Origin: Sphingomonas faeni | GTDB taxonomy: Bacteria > Pseudomonadota > Alphaproteobacteria > Sphingomonadales > Sphingomonadaceae | NCBI RefSeq assembly: GCF_003053745.1 | Contig: NZ_QAYE01000007.1 | Span: 124,001-188,000, forward strand | Direction: 5' to 3' | DNA: 64,000 nt | Part shown: piece by piece, positions 18,670 through 28,333 of the stretch | How the letters are laid out: each line of letters starts with the position of its first letter | How positions within the stretch are numbered: position 1 is the first letter of the stretch | Notes under the pieces: generated by a model | The model's input: the letters and a program-made list of their open reading frames with translations, nothing else | Database searches by the model: none | Told to the model about the DNA's origin: nothing | Position numbers and translations under genes: made by a program

Positions 18670-18787
18670 TTGCACCCCCCGCACCCTTCGCCTATAGGCG
18701 CGGCCTATTCCGGCCTCGGCTTCGCGGTACATAGCGCGTAGGCTGGGGCCGCTCGATTTTCATCGCTCGATTTCCAGGGGACCGCGC

Positions 18788-19567
18788 ATGGCTCGCCGCC
18801 GCCAGATCTACGAAGGCAAGGCCAAGATCCTCTACGAGGGTCCCGAGCCAGGCACGCTGATCCAGTATTTCAAGGACGACGCGACCGCGTTCAATGCCCA
18901 GAAGAAGGGCACGATCAACGGCAAGGGCGTGCTCAACAACCGGATTTCCGAGCACATCTTCACGCTGCTCGATCATATCGGCGTGCCGACGCACTTCATC
19001 CGCCGCCTCAACATGCGCGAGCAGCTGATCCGCCAGGTCGAGATCGTCCCGATCGAAGTCGTCGTGCGCAACGTCGCCGCGGGCTCGATCTCGACGCGCC
19101 TCGGGATCGAGGAGGGCACCAAGCTGCCCCGCACGATCATCGAATATTACTACAAGGACGATGCGCTCGGCGATCCGATGATCTCCGACGAACACATCGC
19201 CGCGTTCGGCTGGGCGAGCCAGGAGGAGATGCACGACATCGCCGACCTCGCGATCCGCGTGAACGATTTCCTGTGCGGGCTGTTCGCCGGCGTCGGCATC
19301 CGCCTGGTCGACTTCAAGCTCGAATTCGGCCGCATCTTCGACAACGACTTCGGTCGGATCATCCTCGCCGACGAGATCAGCCCCGATGGCTGCCGCCTGT
19401 GGGACATGGAAACCAACGAGAAGATGGACAAGGATCGCTTCCGTCGCGATCTCGGCGGTGAAGTCGAGGCGTATCAAGAGGTTGCACGCCGTCTCGGCCT
19501 GCTGCCCGAGGGTGCGGACAACGCCGTCCTCGACCTCGAAAAGCATCGCAAGAACCGGGGCAAGTAA
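18788..19567 (+). CDS. purC: SAICAR synthetase
   Basis: Joins aspartate to CAIR in purine synthesis step seven, using ATP. It has 259 residues, with the N-terminal [16 protein letters not shown] nucleotide-binding motif, the conserved [17 protein letters not shown] block and [21 protein letters not shown]-type ribosome site precedes the ATG. It is immediately followed by purS and purQ with no gap, an order typical of alphaproteobacteria. Confidence 0.96.
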   Translation: MARRRQIYEGKAKILYEGPEPGTLIQYFKDDATAFNAQKKGTINGKGVLNNRISEHIFTLLDHIGVPTHFIRRLNMREQLIRQVEIVPIEVVVRNVAAGSISTRLGIEEGTKLPRTIIEYYYKDDALGDPMISDEHIAAFGWASQEEMHDIADLAIRVNDFLCGLFAGVGIRLVDFKLEFGRIFDNDFGRIILADEISPDGCRLWDMETNEKMDKDRFRRDLGGEVEAYQEVARRLGLLPEGADNAVLDLEKHRKNRGK

Positions 19568-19798
19568 ATGAAACTCAAGGTTTTCGTGACATTGAAGCCG
19601 GGCGTGCTCGATCCACAGGGCCGGGCGATCCACCACGCGCTCGGCAGCCTCGGCTTCGACGGCGTGCAGGACGTCCGCCAGGGCAAGCTGATCGAACTGG
19701 AGGTCGCCGACGATACCGACGACGCGACGATCGACGGCATGTGCCGCAAGCTGCTCGCCAACACGGTGATCGAGAACTACCGGGTCGAGCGCGCATGA
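19568..19798 (+). CDS. purS: FGAM synthase subunit PurS
   Basis: Small structural subunit (76 residues) of the three-part formylglycinamidine ribonucleotide synthase PurSQL, which bridges PurQ and PurL. The pattern [25 protein letters not shown] followed by [10 protein letters not shown] is typical. It starts on the base after the purC stop and overlaps purQ by 4 bp. Confidence 0.95.
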   Translation: MKLKVFVTLKPGVLDPQGRAIHHALGSLGFDGVQDVRQGKLIELEVADDTDDATIDGMCRKLLANTVIENYRVERA

Positions 19799-20463
19799 AA
19801 ACTGCGGTCATCGTCTTCCCCGGCTCCAACTGCGACCGCGACATCGCCGTCGCGCTGGAGGCGGTGACCGGCGTCAAACCGCTCATGGTCTGGCACGGTG
19901 ATGCGGACTTGCCGGCGGATGTCGGCCTGGTCGCGGTACCGGGTGGGTTCTCGTACGGCGACTACCTGCGCTCGGGTGCGATCGCAGCACGGTCGCCGAT
20001 CATGCGTGCGGTCGTCGAGCAGGCGAGCAAGGGCTTGCCCGTGCTTGGTGTCTGCAACGGCTTCCAGGTGTTGACCGAGGCGGGCCTGCTGCCTGGCGCG
20101 CTGATGCGCAACGAGGGGCTGAACTTTGTCTGCCGCGATGTCGCGCTGACCGTCGAGACGGCGAGCTCTACATTCACCTCGGGCTATTCCGCGGGCGAAC
20201 GCGTCTCCTTCCCGGTCGCGCATCATGACGGCAATTATTTCGCCGACACAGAGACGCTCGACCGACTCGAAGGCGAAGGCCGCGTGGCGTTCCGATATGC
20301 GGAGAGCGTCAACGGCTCTGCGCGCAACATCGCCGGTTTGCTGAACGACAAGGGCAACGTGCTCGGTATGATGCCGCATCCGGAACGTCGTATCGAAGCG
20401 GCTCACGGCGGCACTGATGGCCGTCGCCTGTTCGAGGGCCTGCTCGAAGCCGTCAGCGCCTAA
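19795..20463 (+). CDS. purQ: FGAM synthase glutaminase subunit PurQ
   Basis: Class I glutamine amidotransferase (222 residues) that supplies ammonia to PurL. The nucleophile Cys lies in [11 protein letters not shown] (about residue 86), and the His-Glu pair in MMPHPERR near the C-terminus. The ATG at 19795 overlaps the purS stop (ATGA). purL is not directly downstream; a palindromic repeat and the opposing transporter gene follow. Confidence 0.96.
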   Translation: MKTAVIVFPGSNCDRDIAVALEAVTGVKPLMVWHGDADLPADVGLVAVPGGFSYGDYLRSGAIAARSPIMRAVVEQASKGLPVLGVCNGFQVLTEAGLLPGALMRNEGLNFVCRDVALTVETASSTFTSGYSAGERVSFPVAHHDGNYFADTETLDRLEGEGRVAFRYAESVNGSARNIAGLLNDKGNVLGMMPHPERRIEAAHGGTDGRRLFEGLLEAVSA

Positions 20464-20483
20464 TCCACGCCGTCACCATACCC

Positions 20484-20553
20484 CTTCCGTTCGCCCTGAG
20501 CGAGGTCGAAGGGCCTGAGACTCAGGTGCTTCGACTTCGCTCAGCACAAACGG
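20484..20553. repeat. Palindromic repeat, family E
   Basis: Inverted repeat with arms TTCGCCCTGAGCGAGGTCGAAG and CTTCGACTTCGCTCAGCAC, about 70 bp. It lies between the convergent purQ and transporter genes and may serve both as a transcript end. Elements with the TCGAAG...CTTCGA design are widespread in sphingomonads. Confidence 0.75.
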
Positions 20554-20579
20554 AGGGGGGACGTAGAAACTTCGGACCG

Positions 20580-21335
20580 TCAAACCCGAGTCCGGAAGGG
20601 CGAGAAGTCCGTCCCCCGGTCGTACACATCGACCCCTTCGCGCCGCTTCAACCAGCCTACTGCCAAATAGGTCAGCGGCGTAAGCAGCACCTCCCACGAT
20701 ACCTTCAGCAAAAACTGGCTGACCATCACCATCAGCATCGCGTCCACGGGCCAGTCCGGTGCGCCGTAGAAGGCAAGCGGGTAGAAGATCAGGCTGTCGA
20801 ACGCCTGCCCCACCACCGTGCTGCCGATCGTCCGCGTCCACAGCATCCGTCCTTGCGTCCAGATCTTCATCCGCGCGAGCACGAAGCTGTTGGCGAACTC
20901 GCCGACCCAGAACGCGCAGATCGACGCGAACACGATCCGCGGCACTTGGCCGAACACGGACTCGTACGCCGCCTGTCCGGTCCACCCAGCGTCGGGCGGC
21001 AAGGCTACGACGACAGCGGACATGAACACCATGAACAGCATCGCACCGAACCCCGCCCAGATGCAGCGCCGCGCGTAGGCATAGCCGTACACTTCGGTCA
21101 GGACGTCGCCGATCACATAGCTGACCGGAAAGAAGAAGATGCCCGCTCCGAACGGCCACGCGCCGATGAACGGCAGGTCGATCACCGCGCGCTTGCCCGC
21201 GCCGATCACGTTCGACAGCAGCAGGATCGTGACGAACGCCGCCATCATGAAGTCGAAATACCGAAACTGCATCCCGCCGACTGCATTCGCGTCGACCGGT
21301 TCGAGCCTGGGCGCCTGATCGGTTCCAATTTCCAT
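20580..21335 (-). CDS. Queuosine precursor transporter (YhhQ family)
   Basis: Inner-membrane importer of about 251 residues for 7-deazaguanine precursors of queuosine. Six or so hydrophobic helices are visible, starting with FMMAAFVTILLLSNVIGAGK. The family blocks FFFPVSYVIGDVLTEVYGY and CAFWVGEFANSFVLARMK are clear. I chose the ATG at about 21335 (MEIGTD) since the upstream TTG extension adds nothing recognisable. A tRNA gene lies divergently upstream. Confidence 0.9.
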   Translation of the reverse strand: MEIGTDQAPRLEPVDANAVGGMQFRYFDFMMAAFVTILLLSNVIGAGKRAVIDLPFIGAWPFGAGIFFFPVSYVIGDVLTEVYGYAYARRCIWAGFGAMLFMVFMSAVVVALPPDAGWTGQAAYESVFGQVPRIVFASICAFWVGEFANSFVLARMKIWTQGRMLWTRTIGSTVVGQAFDSLIFYPLAFYGAPDWPVDAMLMVMVSQFLLKVSWEVLLTPLTYLAVGWLKRREGVDVYDRGTDFSPFRTRV

Positions 21336-21396
21336 GCTCGGCGTTATGATCGAGGTTCCAAGCCCGCACAATCCGCGCTAGTCGTCGCCGCAGCGC

Positions 21397-21473
21397 GCGC
21401 CCGTAGCTCAGCTGGATAGAGCAAGGAGCTTCTACCTCCTCGGTCGGGGGTTCGAACCCCTCCGGGCGCGCCA
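21397..21473 (+). tRNA. tRNA-Arg (anticodon UCU)
   Basis: A 77-base cloverleaf with 3' CCA encoded. Acceptor arms GCGCCCG and CGGGCGC pair fully. The D arm is GCTC/GAGC, the anticodon arm AGGAG-CTTCTAC-CTCCT places TCT at the anticodon, and the T arm is GGGGG-TTCGAAC-CCCTC-like. It reads AGA codons. From 21474 to 21736 I see no gene. Confidence 0.97.
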
Positions 21474-21736
21474 ACTCGCAAGCCGCCCTTGTCGTGCTTT
21501 GGGGCCACGACGGGACCTGGCGCATAATGGCAAGCTTGGCGTTATGATATCGATACCACGGCATCGGTAGCGTATGTGAGGTGTTCCGTACGCATCTATC
21601 GGCAGCCGGACACCTGCTTCCCATATTTTAATTGTGTGATTAATCGGCCACGTTTACTTGAAGCGTCGTGACGTCTGTGATGGGTCACCGACGCGACGTC
21701 AGGATTGGGGACTTGACGCTGACGCTACGCAGCATA

Positions 21737-21750
21737 CGGTACCGCTAACA
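21737..21750. promoter_or_regulatory. Candidate XylR operator upstream of xylX
   Basis: CGGTACCGCTAACA lies 21 bp upstream of the xylX GTG. It fits the pattern YGKTANCGCTMMCA shared with sites at 28334-28347 and 29576-29589. A TTGACG -35-like box sits just upstream at 21713-21718, so a repressor here would overlap the promoter. Assignment to XylR is inferred. Confidence 0.5.
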
Positions 21751-21770
21751 AAAACGGAGGGGATAACATC

Positions 21771-22937
21771 GTGGAGATCGCATTCACGTCGGCGGGGGCT
21801 TTGCCCGTCGACTGGGAACAGGCGGCGTTGCTCGGTCGTATCGACCTTGGCGACGGTCCGACGCCCGTGATCGTTCGCGGTGGCCGCGTGTATGACATGT
21901 CCGCCGTCGCGCCGACAGTCGCCGATTTGATCGCGGGTGGGGATTTCAATACCGATGCCGGCGTCAATCTTGGTGCCCTCGGCGACTTGAAGCTAACACC
22001 AGCGGCCGATGGCAAGACCCGTCTGCTCAGCCCTATCGACCTGCAAGTGGTCAAGGCATCGGGCGTAACCTTCGCCGTCTCCGCGCTCGAACGCGTGATC
22101 GAGGAGCGCGCGCGTGGTGACGCATCGGCAGCAACTGCGGTCCGCGCCCGCCTCGAAGAACGCGTCGGTGGCAGCATCCGCTCGGTCGTGCCGGGCTCGC
22201 CCGAAGCCGCTGCGCTGAAGGCCGCGTTGATCGAAGACGGCATGTGGTCGCAATATCTCGAAGTCGCGATCGGCCCCGATGCGGAGATCTTCACCAAGGG
22301 ACCGACGTTGTCGACGATCGGCTGGGGTGGCGAGATCGGCATCCGCTCCGACTCCACCTGGAACAACCCCGAACCCGAAGTCGTACTGGTCGTCGATCGC
22401 TCCGGCAAGACGGTCGGCGCGGCGCTCGGCAACGACGTCAACCTGCGCGATTTCGAGGGGCGCTCGGCGCTCCTACTCGGCAAGGCAAAGGACAATAACG
22501 CGTCTTGTTCGATCGGCCCATTCATCCGCCTGTTCGACGAGAATTTCGGCATGGACGACGTCCGCGCCGCACAGATCGCGCTGACGATCGAGGGCGCCGA
22601 CGGCTACCGCCTCGACGGCAGCAGCAGCATGGACCAGATCAGCCGCGATCCCGAGGAACTCGTTCGCCAGGCGATGAGCGAGCATCACTATCCCGACGGC
22701 TTCGTACTGTTCCTCGGCACGCTGTTCGCACCGACGCAGGACCGTAACGAGCCCGGCCGCGGCTTCACGCACGCGGTCGGCGATGTAGTCACGATCTCGA
22801 ACCCGAAGCTCGGCGCGCTGGTCAATCCGGTGACGACGTCGAAGGATGCGGCGCCGTGGAATTACGGGATCGGCGACCTGATGCGGAATCTCGCGAGCCG
22901 GGGCCTGCTCGGCCATACCAAGAATCAAGGGGCGTAA
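21771..22937 (+). CDS. xylX: 2-keto-3-deoxy-D-xylonate dehydratase (FAH family)
   Basis: Fourth Weimberg enzyme: converts 2-keto-3-deoxyxylonate to alpha-ketoglutaric semialdehyde. The 388-residue product has the fumarylacetoacetate-hydrolase-type C-terminal fold, with metal-ligand region NNPEPEVVLVV (about 200) and GNDVNLRDFEGRS. It is much longer than small FAH enzymes and matches the Caulobacter XylX type. The start is a GTG at 21771 with a GGAGGGG ribosome site. It is the first gene of a run with the xylose dehydrogenase, lactonase and porter genes. Confidence 0.9.
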   Translation: MEIAFTSAGALPVDWEQAALLGRIDLGDGPTPVIVRGGRVYDMSAVAPTVADLIAGGDFNTDAGVNLGALGDLKLTPAADGKTRLLSPIDLQVVKASGVTFAVSALERVIEERARGDASAATAVRARLEERVGGSIRSVVPGSPEAAALKAALIEDGMWSQYLEVAIGPDAEIFTKGPTLSTIGWGGEIGIRSDSTWNNPEPEVVLVVDRSGKTVGAALGNDVNLRDFEGRSALLLGKAKDNNASCSIGPFIRLFDENFGMDDVRAAQIALTIEGADGYRLDGSSSMDQISRDPEELVRQAMSEHHYPDGFVLFLGTLFAPTQDRNEPGRGFTHAVGDVVTISNPKLGALVNPVTTSKDAAPWNYGIGDLMRNLASRGLLGHTKNQGA

Positions 22938-22941
22938 GCGC

Positions 22942-23727
22942 GTGTTGCAGAAGACCGAAATGGCCGACCAGACGGCGATATATCCAAGCCTGAAGGGCAA
23001 GCGCGTCCTGATCACCGGCGGCGCGTCGGGGATCGGCGCCGGTCTGGTCGAGGCGTTCGCGCGCCAGGGTGCACATGTCGCGTTCGTCGACATGGCCAAG
23101 GATGCCGCGGAAGCGCTGATCGAGACGCTGACGCCCGACGTCGCCACCGCGCCGATATTCCTGCCGCTCGATCTGCGTGACGTCGACGCGCTGAAAACGA
23201 CCGTCGCGACGATCGAGGATCGGCTCGGCGGGATCGACGTGCTGATCAACAACGCCGCCAACGACGATCGCCACACGATCGAAGAGATCACGCCCGCGTA
23301 TTGGGACGAGCGGATGGCGACCAATTTGCGCCACCTGTTCTTCGCCGGGCAGGCCGTGGTGCCGTCGATGAAGCGCGCGGGCGGTGGCGTGATCCTGAAT
23401 TTCGGGTCGATCTCGTGGCATCTCGCGCTGCCGGAACTGCTGATCTACCAGACCGCCAAGGCCGGTATCGAGGGTATGACCCGCGCGATGGCGCGTGATC
23501 TGGGCGGCGACGGCATCCGCGTCAACACGATCGTCCCCGGCAACGTCGAGACGTCACGCCAGCTGAAATGGTACACGCCCGAGGGCGAGGCCGAGATCAT
23601 TGCGGCGCAGTGCCTCAAGACCCGGGTCCAGCCTGCGGACGTCGCGGCGCTGGTGCTGTTCCTGGCCTCGGACGATGCGCGGATGTGCACCGGCCACGAT
23701 TATTTCGTCGATGCCGGGTGGCGTTGA
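22942..23727 (+). CDS. xylB: D-xylose dehydrogenase (SDR family)
   Basis: NAD-dependent oxidation of D-xylose to xylonolactone, the first Weimberg step. The nucleotide motif TGGASGIGAG is near residue 26. INNAANDDRH carries the variant NNA block typical of Caulobacter XylB. The Ser-Tyr-Lys triad is GSISWHL and YQTAKAG. The C-terminus CTGHDYFVDAGWR also matches XylB. A GTG at 22942 has the better ribosome site (AAGGGG); an ATG at 22960 would fit the homologue's N-terminus better, so the start is uncertain by 6 codons. It begins 4 bp after xylX. Confidence 0.92.
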   Translation: MLQKTEMADQTAIYPSLKGKRVLITGGASGIGAGLVEAFARQGAHVAFVDMAKDAAEALIETLTPDVATAPIFLPLDLRDVDALKTTVATIEDRLGGIDVLINNAANDDRHTIEEITPAYWDERMATNLRHLFFAGQAVVPSMKRAGGGVILNFGSISWHLALPELLIYQTAKAGIEGMTRAMARDLGGDGIRVNTIVPGNVETSRQLKWYTPEGEAEIIAAQCLKTRVQPADVAALVLFLASDDARMCTGHDYFVDAGWR

Positions 23728-23728
23728 G

Positions 23729-24619
23729 ATGAGCCGCGAAGTCCCCGTCGAAATCACCGCGAAGAGCATTTGCGACGTCGGCGCGACGCTCGGCGAAGGC
23801 CCGATCTGGGTCGCGCGCGACGCGGCGCTCTGGTTCGTTGATATCAAGGCACCGCATATCCACCGCTTCGATCCGGCGACGGGCAAGCTGGACACCTGGG
23901 ACGCGCCCGACCAGACCGGCTGGGTGATCCCCGCCGACGATGGCGCCTTCCTGGCCGGGGTTCGCGGTGGCCTTCACCGTTTCGATCCGGCAACCAGCGC
24001 GTTCGATAAGATCGCGACGGTCCACGCCGAAACGCCTGGCAACCGCCTCAATGACGCCGCGCGCGATCCCGCTGGCCGCGTCTGGTTCGGGACGATGGAT
24101 AATGCCGAGTCCGATGACACCGGCCACGTCTATCACTGGCATGACGGTGAACTGACCAAGACGGACATACCGCCTGTCGCGATCACCAACGGCCCTGCAA
24201 TCTCGCCCGATGGCGGCACGCTCTATGCGGTCGACACACTAGGAAAGCGCATCGACGCCTACCCGATCGACGCGGCCGGCAATGTCGGCGAGCCACGCCT
24301 TTTCCTGACGATCGGCCCCGATGACGGCCACCCCGACGGGGCGATCTGCGACTCCGAAGGCGGTGTCTGGGTCGGATTCTTCGGCGGTTGGGCGGCACGC
24401 CGGTTCGCGCCGGACGGCACCTGCACCGACATCGTCCGCTTCCCGGTCGCGAACATCACCAAGATCGCGCTCGGCGGCCCCGACGGTCGCACCGCCTATG
24501 CGACGACCGCCGCGAAGGGCCTCGACGATGAGGCGCTCGCAGCCCAGCCGCTCGCCGGAAACCTGTTCACCTTCCGCGTCGCCATTCCCGGCGTCCCGGT
24601 CGAACCCGTCTCACTTTAG
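23729..24619 (+). CDS. xylC: Xylono-1,4-lactonase (SMP-30/gluconolactonase family)
   Basis: Hydrolyses xylonolactone to xylonate. It is a six-bladed beta-propeller of 296 residues. The metal ligands are the N-terminal Glu in TLGEGPIW, the Asn in NRLNDAARDPAGRVWFGTM and the Asp in DGHPDGAICDSEGGVW. The ATG at 23729 begins one base after the dehydrogenase stop, so coupling is likely. Confidence 0.9.
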   Translation: MSREVPVEITAKSICDVGATLGEGPIWVARDAALWFVDIKAPHIHRFDPATGKLDTWDAPDQTGWVIPADDGAFLAGVRGGLHRFDPATSAFDKIATVHAETPGNRLNDAARDPAGRVWFGTMDNAESDDTGHVYHWHDGELTKTDIPPVAITNGPAISPDGGTLYAVDTLGKRIDAYPIDAAGNVGEPRLFLTIGPDDGHPDGAICDSEGGVWVGFFGGWAARRFAPDGTCTDIVRFPVANITKIALGGPDGRTAYATTAAKGLDDEALAAQPLAGNLFTFRVAIPGVPVEPVSL

Positions 24620-24691
24620 TGCAACCCATTTTACGACACCCCATTCACGATAAGCGTCGCCGTTAGAGCGCCGTCACGGAGAGGAAAACCA

Positions 24692-26107
24692 ATGACTATA
24701 GCGGCAGAATCCGCGCCCCAAGTGAACCGAGCACTGATTGCGATGATCGTCATCGTCGCGACCATCGGCGGGTTCATGTTCGGCTATGACTCGGGCGTCA
24801 TCAACGGCACGCAGGCGGGGCTCGAGAGCACGTTCGCGCTGTCGTCGCTCGGCACGGGCTTCACTGTCGGCGCGATCCTGATCGGCTCGTCGGTCGGCGC
24901 GTTCATGGCCGGGCGGCTTGCCGACAATCTCGGCCGTCGCAACGTCATGATGATCGCCGCAGTGCTGTTCATCGTCAGCGCACTCGCGGCAGGTGCGGCA
25001 ACGTCGGCGACGATGTTCGTGCTCGCCCGCATCGTCGGCGGCCTCGGCATCGGTGCCGCCAGCGTGCTCGCGCCGGTCTACATCTCCGAAGTCGTCCCCG
25101 CGAACGTCCGCGGCCGGCTTTCGAGCGTGCAGCAGATCATGATCATCACGGGGCTTACCGGCGCGTTCGTCGCCAACTGGTATCTCGCCCGCATCGCCGG
25201 GTCCTCGACCGCGTTGTTCTGGCTCGATTACCCGGCATGGCGCTGGATGTTCTGGATGCAGGTCATCCCCGCCGCAATCTATCTCGCGACGTTGTTCCTA
25301 ATCCCCGAAAGCCCGCGCTTCCTGGTTCTCAAGGGCCGCTACGACGAGGCGCAGGTCGTCCTCACCCGCCTGTTCGGTGCCGCCGAGGCCACGCGCAAGG
25401 TCGCCGAGATCCGCGGCTCGCTGTCGGTCGACGCGCATCGCCCCAAGCTGTCCGACCTGATCGATAAGGCGAGCGGCAAGATCCGCCCGATCGTCTGGAC
25501 CGGTATCGGCCTCGCAATCTTCCAGCAGTTCGTCGGCATCAACATCGTGTTCTACTACGGCTCGGTGCTGTGGCAGTCGGTCGGCTTCAGCGAGAGCGAT
25601 GCGCTGCTCATCAACATCCTGTCGGGCTCGCTGTCGATCATCGCCTGCCTGCTCACCGTCGCGCTGGTCGACAAGGTCGGCCGCAAGCCGCTCCTGTTGA
25701 TCGGTTCGGCCGGCATGACCGTCGCGCTGGCGATCGTCGCGATCTGCTTCGCCAGCGGCGCGATCGTCGAAGGTTCGCTGCACCTGTCGGATCGCAACGG
25801 CCTGATCGCGCTGATCGCGGCCAATGCGTATGTCGTGTTTTTCAACCTGAGCTGGGGCCCGATCATGTGGGTGATGCTCGGCGAGATGTTCCCGACGCAG
25901 ATCCGTGGTTCGGGTCTGGCAGTCGCCGGTTTCGCGCAGTGGTTTGCGAACTTCGCGATCTCGGTGAGCTTCCCGACGATGGCGATCTCGCTCGGCCTGT
26001 CGCTCACCTACGGCTTCTACGCCCTGTCCGCGTTCGTCTCGTTCTTCTTCGTTTGGAAGATGGTTTCGGAAACGCGTGGCCGCGAGCTGGAAGACATGGT
26101 GGGGTGA
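24692..26107 (+). CDS. MFS sugar porter, probable xylose:H+ symporter
   Basis: A 471-residue inner-membrane protein with 12 predicted helices. The sugar-porter signatures are present: FGYDSGVINGTQAG in helix 1, GRLADNLGRRNVM between helices 2 and 3, PESPRFLVLKGR before the central loop, and QQFVGINIVFYYG in helix 7. The last matches the sugar-contact motif of XylE/GalP-type porters. A GGAGAGG ribosome site precedes the ATG, and the gene lies 72 bp after the lactonase. Xylose is inferred from context. Confidence 0.88.
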   Translation: MTIAAESAPQVNRALIAMIVIVATIGGFMFGYDSGVINGTQAGLESTFALSSLGTGFTVGAILIGSSVGAFMAGRLADNLGRRNVMMIAAVLFIVSALAAGAATSATMFVLARIVGGLGIGAASVLAPVYISEVVPANVRGRLSSVQQIMIITGLTGAFVANWYLARIAGSSTALFWLDYPAWRWMFWMQVIPAAIYLATLFLIPESPRFLVLKGRYDEAQVVLTRLFGAAEATRKVAEIRGSLSVDAHRPKLSDLIDKASGKIRPIVWTGIGLAIFQQFVGINIVFYYGSVLWQSVGFSESDALLINILSGSLSIIACLLTVALVDKVGRKPLLLIGSAGMTVALAIVAICFASGAIVEGSLHLSDRNGLIALIAANAYVVFFNLSWGPIMWVMLGEMFPTQIRGSGLAVAGFAQWFANFAISVSFPTMAISLGLSLTYGFYALSAFVSFFFVWKMVSETRGRELEDMVG

Positions 26108-26115
26108 AGCGGACC

Positions 26116-26145
26116 ACCGGACCGCGGCTTGGGCCGCGGTCCGGT
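26116..26145 (+). terminator. Strong hairpin after the xylX operon
   Basis: A perfect 13-bp stem (ACCGGACCGCGGC / GCCGCGGTCCGGT) with a 4-base loop starts 8 bp after the porter stop. No T-run follows, so it may stabilise the 3' end or work with Rho. The rest of 26108-26521 holds repeat A2 and another inverted repeat. Confidence 0.65.
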
Positions 26146-26218
26146 AGGTACGATTCATCGCGGGGTCCGACTTGGCGTGGTCGTGTCAGACCGCCATTGT
26201 CCTCCCCACGATAGCACT

Positions 26219-26316
26219 ACCCCGGCGGAAGCGGGCCCAGTTGGCGAGGCGGAAATAACGGCGGCCCCTCCTCCGCTAGCAACGTCCCCCAACTGGGCCC
26301 CGGCCTTCGCCGGGGA
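26219..26316. repeat. Palindromic repeat, family A (copy 2)
   Basis: Arms CCCCGGCGGAAGCGGGCCCAG and CTGGGCCCCGGCCTTCGCCGGGG flank a central core. It is related to 3020-3122 and 31572-31672 and lies between the convergent porter and xylonate dehydratase genes. Confidence 0.75.
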
Positions 26317-26406
26317 GGCGTTTTTTGGGGGACGACTCCGGTTCATGATACCGCGTCTCGAGGCGCCTGGCCGCCTCGCTCGGTCACTCCAGCGGAGGCG
26401 CGAAAC

Positions 26407-26453
26407 CATATTGGCTGAACCCTGCGCATTCATCGCAAGGCTCAGCCAATATG
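26407..26453. repeat. 12-bp perfect inverted repeat
   Basis: CATATTGGCTGA (26407-26418) and TCAGCCAATATG (26442-26453) pair perfectly across a 23-base loop, in the gap between two convergent xylose genes. It is less GC-rich than the other repeats and does not belong to their families. Confidence 0.7.
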
Positions 26454-26521
26454 CATTCTCGGCGCGGAAGATGATCAGTGACTCAAGGATGGGGTGAGAC
26501 ACCGAGCCCCGCCCTCAGCCC

Positions 26522-28300
26522 TCAGTGATTGTGCCGAGGCGTCTTCGCCGAAATCCCGCGATACTTCACCGCGAAGTCCAGCACGCCCCCCTCGGCGAGC
26601 TGCCCAGTCTTCTCGCGGTACAGTTCCTCCCACGGCGTATTGCTCTCAGGCACCGGTGGCAGCCCCTCGCCTTTGCGCCGCGCGATCTCGTCGGACTCGA
26701 CCAGCGCATCGCACCGACCCGTAACCAGATCGATCCGCACGACGTCGCCCGTCCGGATCCACGACAGTCCGCCGCCGACAGCACTCTCAGGCGACACGTT
26801 CAGGATCGACGGGCTGTCCGACGTCCCCGACTGCCGCCCGTCGCCAAGCGTCGGCAGCGCCAGCACACCGCGCTGGATCAGCGCATCGGGCGGCTGCATG
26901 TTGACGACTTCCGCCGAGCCCGGCCAGCCGATCGGCCCCGCCCCCCGGATCACCAGAATACAGCCCTCGTCGATGTCGAGCGCGGGATCGTTGATCCGGT
27001 GGTGATAATCGTCCGAGCCCTCGAACACGATCGCCCGCGCCTCGAACCGATCTTCCGCGCCCGGCGTCGACAGATACCGCGCGCGGAACGCCGGCGAGAT
27101 TACCGATGTCTTCATAATACCGAAGTCGAACAGATTGCCCTTCAGTACCAGGAAGCCCGCGCGCTCCATCATCGGTGCGTCGAACGGCTTGATCATCTCG
27201 CGATCGCGCGTCTCGCGGCCAGCGATGTTCTCACCGATCGACCGGCCCGTGACGGTCAGGCAGCTAGTGTCGAGCTTCCCGCCCGCAATGAGTTCGTGCA
27301 GCACCGCAGGCACACCGCCCGCCCGGTGGAACCGCTCACCGAGATACTTGCCCGCCGGCTGCATGTTGACCAGCAGCGGCAGGTCGTAGCCGTGATCCGA
27401 CCAGTCCTCCGGGTACAGCGTCACGCCGGCATGCTGCGCCATCGCCATGATGTGCGGCTGCGCGTTGCTCGACCCGCCGATCGCGCTGACCACGCGGATC
27501 GCATTTAGGAAGCTGTCGCGCGTGAGAATCTTCGACGGGCGCAGGTCCTCATACGCCATCTCGACGATCCGCCGCCCGGTCTCGTACGCCATCTGACCGC
27601 GCTCGCGGTACGGTGCGGGAATCGCCGCGCAGCCGGTAAGCGACAACCCTAGCGCCTCGGCGACCGCGTTCATCGTCGAGGCCGTGCCCATCGTGTTGCA
27701 ATGCCCGGCTGACGGCGCGCTGTCGGTGGCGCGGTTGAGGAACTCCTCCTCGTCGATCTCACCCGCGGCCAGCTTGCGCCGGCTACGCCAGATCACGGTG
27801 CCCGACCCGACCAGTTCGCCGTCATGCCAGCCGTCTAGCATCGGCCCGCCCGACAGCACGATCGCGGGGATATCGACGGTCGACGCCGCCATGATGCCTG
27901 ATGGCGTCGTCTTGTCGCACCCAGTGGTCAAAACCACCGCATCGATCGGATAGCCGTACAGTGTCTCGACCAGACCGAGATATGCGAGGTTGCGATCGAG
28001 CGCCGCGGTTGGCCGCCGGCAATTCTCGAAGATCGGATGGACCGGGAACTCCATCGCGATGCCGCCTGCGTCGCGGATTCCGTCGCGCGTGCGCTTGGCG
28101 AGTTCGAGATGGATGCGGTTGCACGGGCTCAGGTCGCTGCCCGACTGCGCGATACCGATGATCGGCCGCCCCGAGCGCAGTTCCGCCGGGGTAAGCCCGT
28201 AATTCATGAAGCGTTCGAGATACAGCGCGGTCATGTCCGAGCGGGCGGGATCGGCGAACCAGTCGCGCGATCGGAACGGCTTCACCGGTACACGGTCCAC
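26522..28300 (-). CDS. xylD: Xylonate dehydratase (IlvD/Edd family)
   Basis: Fe-S dehydratase that turns D-xylonate into 2-keto-3-deoxyxylonate. It has 592 residues. The three cluster cysteines of the family are visible in SPCNRIHLE (about 60), TTGCDKTTPSG (about 127) and SAGHCNTMGTASTM (about 200). ALPTLGDGRQSGTSDSPSILN near the C-terminus and the ending PRHNH match Caulobacter-type xylonate dehydratases rather than ILV-D. It is on the strand opposite xylXBC, has its own candidate operator at 28334-28347, and lies downstream of xylR. Confidence 0.93.
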   Translation of the reverse strand: MDRVPVKPFRSRDWFADPARSDMTALYLERFMNYGLTPAELRSGRPIIGIAQSGSDLSPCNRIHLELAKRTRDGIRDAGGIAMEFPVHPIFENCRRPTAALDRNLAYLGLVETLYGYPIDAVVLTTGCDKTTPSGIMAASTVDIPAIVLSGGPMLDGWHDGELVGSGTVIWRSRRKLAAGEIDEEEFLNRATDSAPSAGHCNTMGTASTMNAVAEALGLSLTGCAAIPAPYRERGQMAYETGRRIVEMAYEDLRPSKILTRDSFLNAIRVVSAIGGSSNAQPHIMAMAQHAGVTLYPEDWSDHGYDLPLLVNMQPAGKYLGERFHRAGGVPAVLHELIAGGKLDTSCLTVTGRSIGENIAGRETRDREMIKPFDAPMMERAGFLVLKGNLFDFGIMKTSVISPAFRARYLSTPGAEDRFEARAIVFEGSDDYHHRINDPALDIDEGCILVIRGAGPIGWPGSAEVVNMQPPDALIQRGVLALPTLGDGRQSGTSDSPSILNVSPESAVGGGLSWIRTGDVVRIDLVTGRCDALVESDEIARRKGEGLPPVPESNTPWEELYREKTGQLAEGGVLDFAVKYRGISAKTPRHNH

Positions 28301-28333
28301 TGCAAACTCTCCTGAACGCGGTCGATTATCTTA

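Noticed and set aside
20473..21624. Minus-strand frame of 383 codons covering the transporter, tRNA and repeat E
   Set aside because: It is in a different frame from the transporter, runs through the tRNA gene and encodes repeat sequence with no domain.
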